Source: QPIN01 sp964472945
GTDB lineage: Bacteria > Pseudomonadota > Gammaproteobacteria > Methylococcales > Methylomonadaceae
Length of the DNA: 18,774 bases
Reading direction: 5' to 3'
Assembly (NCBI GenBank): GCA_964472945.1
Contig: CAYYNM010000040.1
Span: forward strand, 1 to 18,774
The notes below the pieces were generated by a model. It was given only the letters and a program-made list of their open reading frames with translations, was not told the DNA's origin and searched no databases. The translations under genes and the position numbers were made by a program. Shown here piece by piece: positions 1-7,381 of this stretch. Positions within the stretch are counted from its first letter, which is position 1. Every line of letters begins with the position of its first letter.

Positions 1-1
1 G

Positions 2-118
2 GTTTCCTGTTATTCAGCAGATAAAGAAGGTCGTGCTTGTGGTGTATGTGATGCCTGCCGGTTACGAAAAATAGGGTTTAAAGATGCTCAGGTCGAAGAC
101 CCAACAGAATACCAATAA
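2..118 (+). CDS. queC: QueC, 7-cyano-7-deazaguanine synthase (C-terminal fragment)
   Basis: Only the last 38 codons are in the window; the 5' part lies to the left. The visible tail contains C-x9-C-x2-C-x2-C (SCYSADKEGRACGVCDAC), the zinc-binding cysteine cluster that ends QueC proteins, followed by RLRKIGFKDAQVEDPTEYQ and a TAA stop. QueC converts 7-carboxy-7-deazaguanine, ammonia and ATP to preQ0, the precursor of the tRNA base queuosine, in the cytoplasm. The gene converges on rbgA, with a hairpin terminator in between. Identification rests on the Cys motif and the typical D-P-T-x-Y ending, both characteristic of the family. Confidence 0.88.
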   Translation, partial: VSCYSADKEGRACGVCDACRLRKIGFKDAQVEDPTEYQ

Positions 119-129
119 TAGCAAATAAG

Positions 130-167
130 GTAGGATGTGCTTCCTAGCGTCAGCACATCCTACTTTT
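130..167 (+). terminator. Rho-independent terminator after queC, probably shared with rbgA
   Basis: A perfect 12-bp stem (GTAGGATGTGCT at 130-141 pairing with 152-163) closes a 10-nt loop and is followed by TTTT at 164-167, fitting an intrinsic terminator for queC. The stem is symmetrical and lies between converging genes, so it may also stop rbgA transcripts, although the run on that side is only CTTATTT. The sequence resembles a dispersed intergenic hairpin rather than a gene-specific terminator; that resemblance is recalled, not tested. Confidence 0.7.
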
Positions 168-191
168 ATAGTTGGTTTTGAGGTGAATAGT

Positions 192-1112
192 TTACCTGGA
201 TCCCTTCCATTTCTTTTTGCGCTTAGTTTTTTTATCAACTTTTTGTTGTTGAATAATTGCCAATTCAGCTAATTCTTTTTCAATTATTTCTGGTTTTTCC
301 AAGCTTATACCACCAATGGTTCCCGCGCGAAATTCTGAGATAAGTATTTTACTGGTCTTTTCCATATCAACCTGTTTTCCAGCACGCAAGCAACCACGTT
401 TACGACCAATTTCCTCCATTAGTTCAGTTTCATTATCTGGTAATAAATCTAATTGAAAACGTGTTTTTAACTGCTCAGGGTAAAATTCTAATAAATATTC
501 AGCAGCAAAAAAAGCAATATCAGTATAATCAATAGCCGTGTCTTTTATAGCACCTGTTACAGCCAAACGATAACCACTATTTTTGTTTTCAACATTAGGC
601 CAAAGCACACCCGGGGTATCAGATAATACAATATTATTATCTAGTTTTATACGTTGCTGACGTTTAGTAACAGCCGGCTCATTGCCAGTAATTGCAATAA
701 TACGATTGGCAAGGATATTAATAATAGTAGATTTACCCACATTAGGGATTCCCATAATCATGGTTTTTATGGTTTTATCATTACTACCTTTTTCTGGAAT
801 CATCCGTTGGCAGAGTTGGGTAATTTGTTTTATTTTATCGGGTTGTTGAGTGGTGATGGCTAATGTTTTAACACCTTGTTCAAGTTCTAGGTGATGTTGC
901 CAAAGTAAGGTTGTTTCGGGATCTGCCAAGTCAGTTTTGCTAAGCACTCTAATACAGGGTTTATTACCACGTAAGGATCGAAGTAATGGATTTTGGCTGC
1001 TAAAAGGTATACGTGCATCTAGTACTTCAATAATAAGGTCTATCTGCGGAAGTACTTCTTTGATTTCTTTGTTGGCCTTATGCATATGACCGGGGTACCA
1101 CTGAATATGCAT
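192..1112 (-). CDS. rbgA: RbgA/YlqF-type ribosome biogenesis GTPase
   Basis: This 306-residue, circularly permuted GTPase shows its G motifs in permuted order. G4 is SKTD at residues 58-61, the P-loop GIPNVGKST is at 121-129, a candidate G2 Thr lies in PAVTK near 149, and G3 DTPG is at 165-168. The N-terminal WYPGHM block (residues 5-10) is typical of YlqF/RbgA, which supports the first ATG even though no Shine-Dalgarno sequence precedes it. Family members act in late 50S subunit assembly in the cytoplasm. The C-terminus ends in a lysine/arginine-rich tail (about 290-306), plausible for rRNA contact. The gene is divergent from rlmG, another ribosome-related gene, across 74 bp. Family assignment is firm; the exact assembly step is inferred from homologues. 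Confidence 0.9.
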   Translation of the reverse strand: MHIQWYPGHMHKANKEIKEVLPQIDLIIEVLDARIPFSSQNPLLRSLRGNKPCIRVLSKTDLADPETTLLWQHHLELEQGVKTLAITTQQPDKIKQITQLCQRMIPEKGSNDKTIKTMIMGIPNVGKSTIINILANRIIAITGNEPAVTKRQQRIKLDNNIVLSDTPGVLWPNVENKNSGYRLAVTGAIKDTAIDYTDIAFFAAEYLLEFYPEQLKTRFQLDLLPDNETELMEEIGRKRGCLRAGKQVDMEKTSKILISEFRAGTIGGISLEKPEIIEKELAELAIIQQQKVDKKTKRKKKWKGSR

Positions 1113-1124
1113 GATATAAATTTT

Positions 1125-1157
1125 TTGATAAAAAAGCTTATTTTACTACGTTATAAT
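1125..1157 (+). promoter_or_regulatory. Candidate sigma-70 promoter for rlmG-dnaQ
   Basis: A perfect TATAAT (1152-1157) lies 29 bp before the rlmG ATG in the rbgA/rlmG divergent gap. The best -35 match is TTGATA at 1125-1130, but its 21-bp spacing is longer than the usual 16-18, so only the -10 element is convincing. Confidence 0.4.
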
Positions 1158-1186
1158 GCGGCTCAGTAAAAAATGACTAACAGTTT

Positions 1187-2320
1187 ATGGAAATATTACT
1201 CAATGTACCGCAAGGAGCATTTGAAATACAAAGGCTACCTTATAGAAAGAATGAAACTTTGAGAGCCTGGGATGCTGCTGATGAGTATTTATTGCAATAC
1301 GTATTTGAGCTAGAAAGTTTAATTGAAGAGAGTAGGTTGCTTATTTTAAATGATAAGTTTGGAGCGTTAGTAACCGTTCTAAATAATTATAACCTTGTTG
1401 CTATTTCAGATTCATGGCTATCTCAGCAAGCAACTCGACTAAACCTTGAAGCAAACGGGAAAATTCAAAGTCATATTCAACTAAACAGCTCTATGAGTTG
1501 GCCCAATCAGACATTTGATCTGGTATTGATAAAAGTGCCTAAAACCCTAGCTTTACTAGAGGATCAATTAATTCATTTACAAGCTGTTATTACGGAAAAT
1601 ACCCTTATTGTGGCAGCCGGTATGGTGAAAGCAATGTCTGCAAATGTCTGGAAGATGTTGGAAAAATATATTGGCCCTACAAAGCCCTCTCTGGCAAAGA
1701 AAAAAGCACGTTTAATTTTTGTTGATATAGCGACTGATCAACAAAAAATTAAAAATCCGTATCCTGTTTATTATATGTTAGAAAATACTTCATATCGTAT
1801 CTGTAATCATGCCAATGTATTTTCAAGAGCCAGTTTAGATATTGGTACTCGGTTCTTATTAGAGCATTTACCTGAAAATATAATAGCTAATGATCTTATT
1901 GATCTTGGTTGTGGGAATGGAGTGGTTGGCTTAATGTTAGCCAAAAGCCATCCTTCTGCTTTGATTCATTTTGTAGATGAGTCATATATGGCAGTGGCAT
2001 CAGCAAAAGAAAATTTTAATCATACATACCCTAATAGAAAAGCTGAATTTTATATTACAGATGGTTTAACTGAATTTGAAGCAGAGATGGCTGATTTAAT
2101 AATTTGTAACCCTCCTTTTCACCAACAAAACACTGTGGGTGACCAAATTGCACTATCCATGTTTAAACAGTCTTATAGAGTCTTAAGACAAGGTGGGAGT
2201 TTATGGGTTATTGGTAATCGCCATTTAGGCTACCATATTAATCTAAAAAGATTATTTTTGAATTGCAAAGAAATTGCAGCTAACAAAAAATTTGTTATTT
2301 GGCAGGTAAAAAAATTATGA
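1187..2320 (+). CDS. rlmG: RlmG, 23S rRNA (guanine-1835-N2)-methyltransferase
   Basis: At 377 residues this matches the usual RlmG length (E. coli about 378). The N-terminal half is the degenerate methyltransferase-like domain, with LQAWEAADEYLL-like residues 25-36 and VLIKVPKTLALLEDQL at 113-128. The C-terminal half is the catalytic class I fold: SAM motif DLGCGNG at 239-245, FVDES at 262-266, and target-amino-group motif NPPFHQQ at 308-314. Blocks such as HANVFSR and LDIG (208-220) fit RlmG better than its paralogue RsmC. The enzyme uses S-adenosylmethionine to methylate N2 of a 23S rRNA guanine. The stop codon overlaps the dnaQ start by ATGA, implying translational coupling. Confidence 0.9.
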   Translation: MEILLNVPQGAFEIQRLPYRKNETLRAWDAADEYLLQYVFELESLIEESRLLILNDKFGALVTVLNNYNLVAISDSWLSQQATRLNLEANGKIQSHIQLNSSMSWPNQTFDLVLIKVPKTLALLEDQLIHLQAVITENTLIVAAGMVKAMSANVWKMLEKYIGPTKPSLAKKKARLIFVDIATDQQKIKNPYPVYYMLENTSYRICNHANVFSRASLDIGTRFLLEHLPENIIANDLIDLGCGNGVVGLMLAKSHPSALIHFVDESYMAVASAKENFNHTYPNRKAEFYITDGLTEFEAEMADLIICNPPFHQQNTVGDQIALSMFKQSYRVLRQGGSLWVIGNRHLGYHINLKRLFLNCKEIAANKKFVIWQVKKL

Positions 2321-3030
2321 GTAAATCTCCAGTTAGACAAGTTGTATTAGATACCGAAACAACAGGACTTAATCCCCGTGAAGGTCATAAAATAATTGAG
2401 ATTGGCTGTGTTGAATTAATTGATAGGCGATTAACTAAAAATACTTTTCATGTGTACCTAAACCCTGACAGGGAAATTGATGCGGGTGCTATTGAAGTGC
2501 ATGGAATAACAAATGAATTTTTACAAGATAAGCCTCGCTTTCAAGATATTGTTGATGATTATTTAGCTTTTACGGAAGGTACTGAGTTGGTTATTCATAA
2601 TGCGCCATTCGATGTTGGTTTTTTAAACCATGAATTATCATTACTAAAAGGCAGGAAAACGACAGTAGAACAGCACAGCACTATTTTTGATACTTTACCT
2701 TTTGCGCGAAATAAATACCCTGGGGCCAGAGCGAGTTTAGATGCTTTGTGTAAGCGTTTTGGGATTGATAATAGTCACCGAGAATTACACGGTGCTTTAT
2801 TAGATGCCGAGATATTAGCCGATGTCTATTTGGCGATGACAGGAGGGCAGTATTCATTAATGGATTTTAATGTGGCAGAAAATGTAGCCAAGCAAGGTAT
2901 TGTTCGTTTGTCATCCAATAGAGCAAAATTAAAAGTGATTTCTTGCACAACACAAGAACTTGATGCCCATAGAAGTCGTTTGGAAGCGATAAAACAAAGC
3001 AGTGGGGTTTGCCTTTGGAATGATGAATAA
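2317..3030 (+). CDS. dnaQ: DNA polymerase III epsilon subunit (3'-5' proofreading exonuclease)
   Basis: DEDD-family exonuclease of 237 residues. ExoI is LDTETTGLNP (Asp12/Glu14), ExoII is HNAPFDVGFLN (Asp near 99), and ExoIII is HGALLDAEILADVY (His near 158, Asp near 163), so it is the DEDDh type and all catalytic residues are present. As epsilon it binds the polymerase alpha subunit and removes misincorporated nucleotides at the replication fork. The start is taken at the ATG at 2317, which overlaps the rlmG stop (ATGA). A TTG 18 nt upstream is open in frame, but MSKSPVRQVVLDTETTG is the usual layout. It converges on the large transporter-signalling gene, leaving an 83-bp gap with only a weak TGGTA/TACCA hairpin. 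Confidence 0.92.
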   Translation: MSKSPVRQVVLDTETTGLNPREGHKIIEIGCVELIDRRLTKNTFHVYLNPDREIDAGAIEVHGITNEFLQDKPRFQDIVDDYLAFTEGTELVIHNAPFDVGFLNHELSLLKGRKTTVEQHSTIFDTLPFARNKYPGARASLDALCKRFGIDNSHRELHGALLDAEILADVYLAMTGGQYSLMDFNVAENVAKQGIVRLSSNRAKLKVISCTTQELDAHRSRLEAIKQSSGVCLWNDE

Positions 3031-3113
3031 GAGGTGTAAGTAGGAAATTTAAGTAGACTGGTAAACTTTACCAAAAGCCATATTTTCATGTTTAGTTTTA
3101 CTGTCTCCCTAAG

Positions 3114-6100
3114 TTACTCACACATTTCTAATGCATGATTCATATTATCAAAGGCAGTTTGAAGTTCTGATAGGCCTTCGTGTGCAGTATCGATATCACC
3201 ATCGAGATATTGCAGATGTATAGCTTGAGCAATAAGATGCAATGCTTCATGAGTTTGGGTGAGTTGTTTTAAATCTTTATCTTCAAATAGCTGTTCTTGT
3301 TTGGCTCGTTTTATCCCTTCACCACAAGAACAATACTTACTATTCATAATAGGCCAGTGTTCAACTTCTTCTGGTGATGCTTGAATGTTATTTATAAACA
3401 GGTCTTTCCAATGCTCCGTTACTAGTTTAAATAGTTTTACTCTATTTTCTTTTTTTGTTCGTTGCTGATTATTACATTGCAGCCATTCTTGATTGGGGGT
3501 GTAATCTTTAAGCCATTGTGGAAAGTTATCAGCAGGCATGGGCTTAGCGATACCATAACCTTGCACGTTTTTACAGCCCATAATAAGCAACATCAAACCA
3601 TGCTCTGTTGTTTCAACCCCTTCGGCAATGACCTCACGGTTAAATGAAGCTGATAGCCCAATAACACCATCAATAATGGTGTAGTCATTTGGATCATCAA
3701 GCATGTCTCGTACAAAGCTTTGGTCTATTTTAATAACATTAGCGGGTAGATTTCTTAAGTGAGTCAGTGATGAATAGCCTGTTCCAAAGTCATCTAAAGC
3801 AACCTTAATGCCTAATTTTTCTTGGCATAAATTAATAATTCCACTAATAGCATTTAAGTCACCTAAAGCAGAGCTCTCTAATATTTCCAATTGAAGACAT
3901 TGAGAATCTATAGATGGATATTGAGCAAATGCTGATTCAAGTCCACTAAAGAAGTTATCTGATAATAAGTGATGAGAAGCAATATTAACACTTACTTCAG
4001 GTCTAATATTTAATGGGTGCCAAGCTTCAAGCTGAGAAAGTGCCTCATTGATAACCCAGTTACCCATTTTAATTTCTAACTCAGTCCCTTCAATAAGGGG
4101 TAAAAAATCTAATGGTGCTATCAGTCCCTTTTCAGGATGGTTCCAACGAATTAATGCTTCAGCCCCAAATACATCACCTGTAACCATGTTGACCTTAGGT
4201 TGGTAATACAACTGAAATTCATTATTAGCTAAGGCCTGTTCAATTTCATCGAGGCGGTGATGTTTAATTGTAATAGCATGCTCTTGTTCGGTATTGAATA
4301 AGTAATAATGACCTCGGCCGGATTGTTTGGATTGATACATTGCTTGATCAGCATGACGTAGCAAAGTGTCTATATCGCCATCATCACTAGGATAGAGTGT
4401 TACACCACTTGAGACTGATATTATGTGGGAATGATTATCAATGATATATGGCTGGGCTACGGCATGCTTAATACGCTCTAAGGTTTGTTTGCACTGCTCA
4501 AAAGAGGCTATATCATTTAACAGTAAGGCAAACTCATCACCTCCTTGACGTGAAACGGTATCTTCTTCACGAATAGTTGAGGAAATACGCTGTGCCACTT
4601 CAATTAATAACTGATCACCGACATCATGACCATAGTTGTCATTGACTGGTTTAAAGTGATCTAAATCAAGATAACAAATAGCAAGTTGTTGTTTGGAGCG
4701 ATGACTATGAGCAATTGCCTGATTGAAGCGATCAACAAATAACGCGCGGTTAGGTAAGCCTGTCAGCAGATCATAATGTGCCATTAAGCGAAGCTTGTTT
4801 TCAGCTTGCCTTTGCTCAGTAATATCAGCATTAATACCCAGCATACGGATAGGTTTTCCAGCTTTATCGCGAAATACTTTCGCAATGCCTTTAATATTGC
4901 GAACCTCGCCACTTGGCCAAATAATACGAAAATCTGTGTCAAAAGTTTTTTCTCCGGATAGTGAGGCATGAAGATCTCGCTCGGCATATTCACGGTCATC
5001 GGGGTGTAGCGTGGACACCCATGCATCGTATGCACCAGAGAAATCTTCTTTTTGAATATGAAAAAGTGAGAACATGGAATCATCCCATATTAGCTCCTCG
5101 GTTTGAGGATCCAAATCCCATATTCCGACACCGTTATGGAGTGCCGCTAATGACAAGCGTTCCTCTTTTTCTTCTAACTGCTTTTCTACCGCTCGGCGGT
5201 CAATAATTTCATCTTGAAGTTGTGCATTCTGTGCATCTAAATCATTCTGTGATAGATGGTAACTTTTCTCTGTCAACACTATCCACCAGATCATCATCCC
5301 TAACAGAATAAGAATTATAAAATAAATACTTAAGAAGCTTTGTTCAAGTTGCGCCAATGTACCTGCTGTCAGAGGTGGTACAGAAGCAATTTTTTGCTGC
5401 ATATAGGCTATAGCGAACGCTGCACCAATAATGCTGGCCAAAAATATAAAAATAGAGAGGAATCGGACACCACCAGACTCTTTTAATTTGTTGAACCAGA
5501 TTCCAAGTCTGTGCTGAGTTGGTTTTTTAGGTTTGCACTCGTCCTCACAACGCGCATCTAGAGTGCAACACAAGGAGCAAATTGAATCGTTATACCTCGG
5601 GCAGAAGCTGGTATCCTGATGTGCATAATGTTGGCCGCAGACAGTGCAGTCGCTGTGCTCATAAGTTGTTTCATCAATAGGTCTTGAAGCAAGATAAAAT
5701 CGACTTTTAGTTAATAGTGCGATCACTGGCACTAAAGTAATAGCCAAGCCTAATGAAATAAAGGAGGAAAATGCTTGTGGAATAGTGCCGAATAGTCCAA
5801 GAAATGCGGCAATTGATACGACAGAGGCAATTAACATGGCACCTGTACCAACAGGGTTAATATGATGTAAGTGAGAACGTCTAAATTCAATATAAGTTGG
5901 ACTTAAACCTAAAGGCTTATTAATTATTAAATCAGCTGCCAGAGCACCAATCCAGGCAACTGCTACATTGGCATATAAGCCAAGCACACTACCGAGAGCC
6001 GTAAACACATTCAGCTCCATCAGTAATAATGCAATAGTTATATTAAAAACTAACCACACCACTCGACCTGGGTGACTATGCGTTAATCGAGAGAAGAAGT

Positions 6101-7142
6101 TTGACCATGCTAACGATCCAGCATAGGCATTGGTGACGTTAATTTTAATCTGTGAAACGACAACAAACAGTACCGTCACCACCAATACAACGGCGGGACT
6201 TGAGAATACATAGCCAAAAGCAGTTAAGTACATCTGTGTCGGTTGATGTGCCTCAGACAGTGAAAGGCCTTGAGTAATCGCCAAAAAAGCAAGAAATGCT
6301 CCTGCAAGTTGTTTGGCTACTCCAAGAATAATCCATCCAGGGCCAGCAGCAAGCATGGATAGCCACCATCTTTTTTGATTATGCGGACCTTTGTCAGGCA
6401 TAAACCGTAAGTAATCAACTTGTTCACCAATTTGAACGATAAGAGAAAATGAGATAGTGGCTGCGGCACCAAAGAGCAGTGGATCAAAGTTTGCTCCACT
6501 GGAAGACTGTCCCGCAAAAGAAAGGAATTGTTCAAATGTTTCTGGTGACTTGTGATAAATAAAGGCGAAAGGCATTACCAGCAAGATAAGCCATAGAGGT
6601 TGAGTCCAGGCCTCCAACTTATTTATAAAGGTAACACCAAAGAATACCAAAGGAATGATGACAAGCGAGCACACGATATAACCATAAACAAGTGGCAGAT
6701 GGAAATACAATTCCAGTGCCTGCGCCATAATAGATGCCTCAAGCGCAAAAAATATAAAGGTAAATGATGCGTAGATAAGTGAGGTAATGGTTGAGCCAAC
6801 ATAACCAAAACCTGCCCCTCGTGTTAGTAAATCTATATCTAAATTATATTTGGCGGCATAGTAGGAAATAGGTAGATTAGTAAGGAATATAATTAATCCG
6901 ACCACAAGAATGGCCCACAAAGCATTGCTAAAACCATAATTAATAGCAATGCTGGCACCAATAGCCTCTAGTGCTAAGAATGAAATACCACCAAGTGCTG
7001 TATTTGCAATAAGTAGTTCTGACCACTTCCTAAACTTACTAGGCACATAGCGTAAAGCATAATCTTCGAGCGTATCATCAGCAACAAATTGATTGTAAAT
7101 ACGCCGAGAGGAGCCTATTTTATGAGTTTTATTATTGTTCAA
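3114..7142 (-). CDS. NCS1 transporter-like / PAS / GGDEF / EAL / CZB fusion protein
   Basis: A single 1342-residue reading frame. Residues about 25-485 form a multi-pass NCS1 (nucleobase:cation symporter) domain. Residues 499-536 hold eight cysteines (499, 502, 514, 522, 525, 526, 532, 536). Two further helices (about 560-582, 602-624) and a coiled coil (625-665) lead to a PAS/PAC domain (665-785). GGDEF (785-950) has an intact GGDEF at 867-871 and an RxxD inhibitory site at 858-861. EAL (960-1215) keeps EAL at 995-997, Asn1053, Glu1086, DD 1117-1118, Lys1138, EGVET 1174-1178 and Gln1194, so both cyclic-di-GMP synthesis and hydrolysis look possible. The C-terminus (1235-1342) has CZB-like ligands His1244, Cys1271, His1298 and His1302. 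The start is TTG without a clear Shine-Dalgarno, and the next in-frame Met is residue 139. An inner-membrane sensor is inferred; the ligand is unknown. Confidence 0.88.
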   Translation of the reverse strand: MNNNKTHKIGSSRRIYNQFVADDTLEDYALRYVPSKFRKWSELLIANTALGGISFLALEAIGASIAINYGFSNALWAILVVGLIIFLTNLPISYYAAKYNLDIDLLTRGAGFGYVGSTITSLIYASFTFIFFALEASIMAQALELYFHLPLVYGYIVCSLVIIPLVFFGVTFINKLEAWTQPLWLILLVMPFAFIYHKSPETFEQFLSFAGQSSSGANFDPLLFGAAATISFSLIVQIGEQVDYLRFMPDKGPHNQKRWWLSMLAAGPGWIILGVAKQLAGAFLAFLAITQGLSLSEAHQPTQMYLTAFGYVFSSPAVVLVVTVLFVVVSQIKINVTNAYAGSLAWSNFFSRLTHSHPGRVVWLVFNITIALLLMELNVFTALGSVLGLYANVAVAWIGALAADLIINKPLGLSPTYIEFRRSHLHHINPVGTGAMLIASVVSIAAFLGLFGTIPQAFSSFISLGLAITLVPVIALLTKSRFYLASRPIDETTYEHSDCTVCGQHYAHQDTSFCPRYNDSICSLCCTLDARCEDECKPKKPTQHRLGIWFNKLKESGGVRFLSIFIFLASIIGAAFAIAYMQQKIASVPPLTAGTLAQLEQSFLSIYFIILILLGMMIWWIVLTEKSYHLSQNDLDAQNAQLQDEIIDRRAVEKQLEEKEERLSLAALHNGVGIWDLDPQTEELIWDDSMFSLFHIQKEDFSGAYDAWVSTLHPDDREYAERDLHASLSGEKTFDTDFRIIWPSGEVRNIKGIAKVFRDKAGKPIRMLGINADITEQRQAENKLRLMAHYDLLTGLPNRALFVDRFNQAIAHSHRSKQQLAICYLDLDHFKPVNDNYGHDVGDQLLIEVAQRISSTIREEDTVSRQGGDEFALLLNDIASFEQCKQTLERIKHAVAQPYIIDNHSHIISVSSGVTLYPSDDGDIDTLLRHADQAMYQSKQSGRGHYYLFNTEQEHAITIKHHRLDEIEQALANNEFQLYYQPKVNMVTGDVFGAEALIRWNHPEKGLIAPLDFLPLIEGTELEIKMGNWVINEALSQLEAWHPLNIRPEVSVNIASHHLLSDNFFSGLESAFAQYPSIDSQCLQLEILESSALGDLNAISGIINLCQEKLGIKVALDDFGTGYSSLTHLRNLPANVIKIDQSFVRDMLDDPNDYTIIDGVIGLSASFNREVIAEGVETTEHGLMLLIMGCKNVQGYGIAKPMPADNFPQWLKDYTPNQEWLQCNNQQRTKKENRVKLFKLVTEHWKDLFINNIQASPEEVEHWPIMNSKYCSCGEGIKRAKQEQLFEDKDLKQLTQTHEALHLIAQAIHLQYLDGDIDTAHEGLSELQTAFDNMNHALEMCE

Positions 7143-7299
7143 TTTGAATGCGTTATCGGAAAAATAAGTTAGTTATATATTAACAGTTAATTATAGGGCA
7201 ACATAGAGTGTAAAAATTAATAAGTCACACAGTTATTCCATACATCCTTGGTAGTGGGTCGAATTTGTTGATAAAGCTATTTTAGCCATTTATCCATTA

Positions 7300-7347
7300 T
7301 TGGGGCGCAAGCTATAGCCTGCTCTTGCACTAAAGCCTGCGCCCCAA
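7300..7347. repeat. Imperfect inverted repeat with CTAWAG cores, 3' of mrcB
   Basis: Arms at 7300-7317 (TTGGGGCGCAAGCTATAG) and 7330-7347 (CTAAAGCCTGCGCCCCAA) pair with two mismatches around a short spacer. The element is by far the most GC-rich piece of the 239-bp gap 7143-7381, which otherwise holds no gene. It sits 35 bp beyond the mrcB stop on the minus strand, so it could act as a transcription or mRNA-stability hairpin for mrcB, although no U-run follows on that strand. It resembles the other CTAAAG-cored palindromes in this window. Confidence 0.6.
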
Positions 7348-7381
7348 AAGTCTGTTGTTAATGAGAAAGTATTTGTTAAAG

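Noticed and set aside
1187..2320. RsmC instead of RlmG
   Set aside because: Length near 378, the VLIKVPKTLALLE block and the HANVFSR/LDIG block fit RlmG; RsmC is shorter and differs there.
4961..5206. Open frames inside larger genes, such as 4961-5206 plus, 7534-7794 plus, 16818-17078 minus and 17724-18017 minus
   Set aside because: Each lies wholly within a well-supported gene in another frame, has no family motif, and has the composition of a shadow frame.
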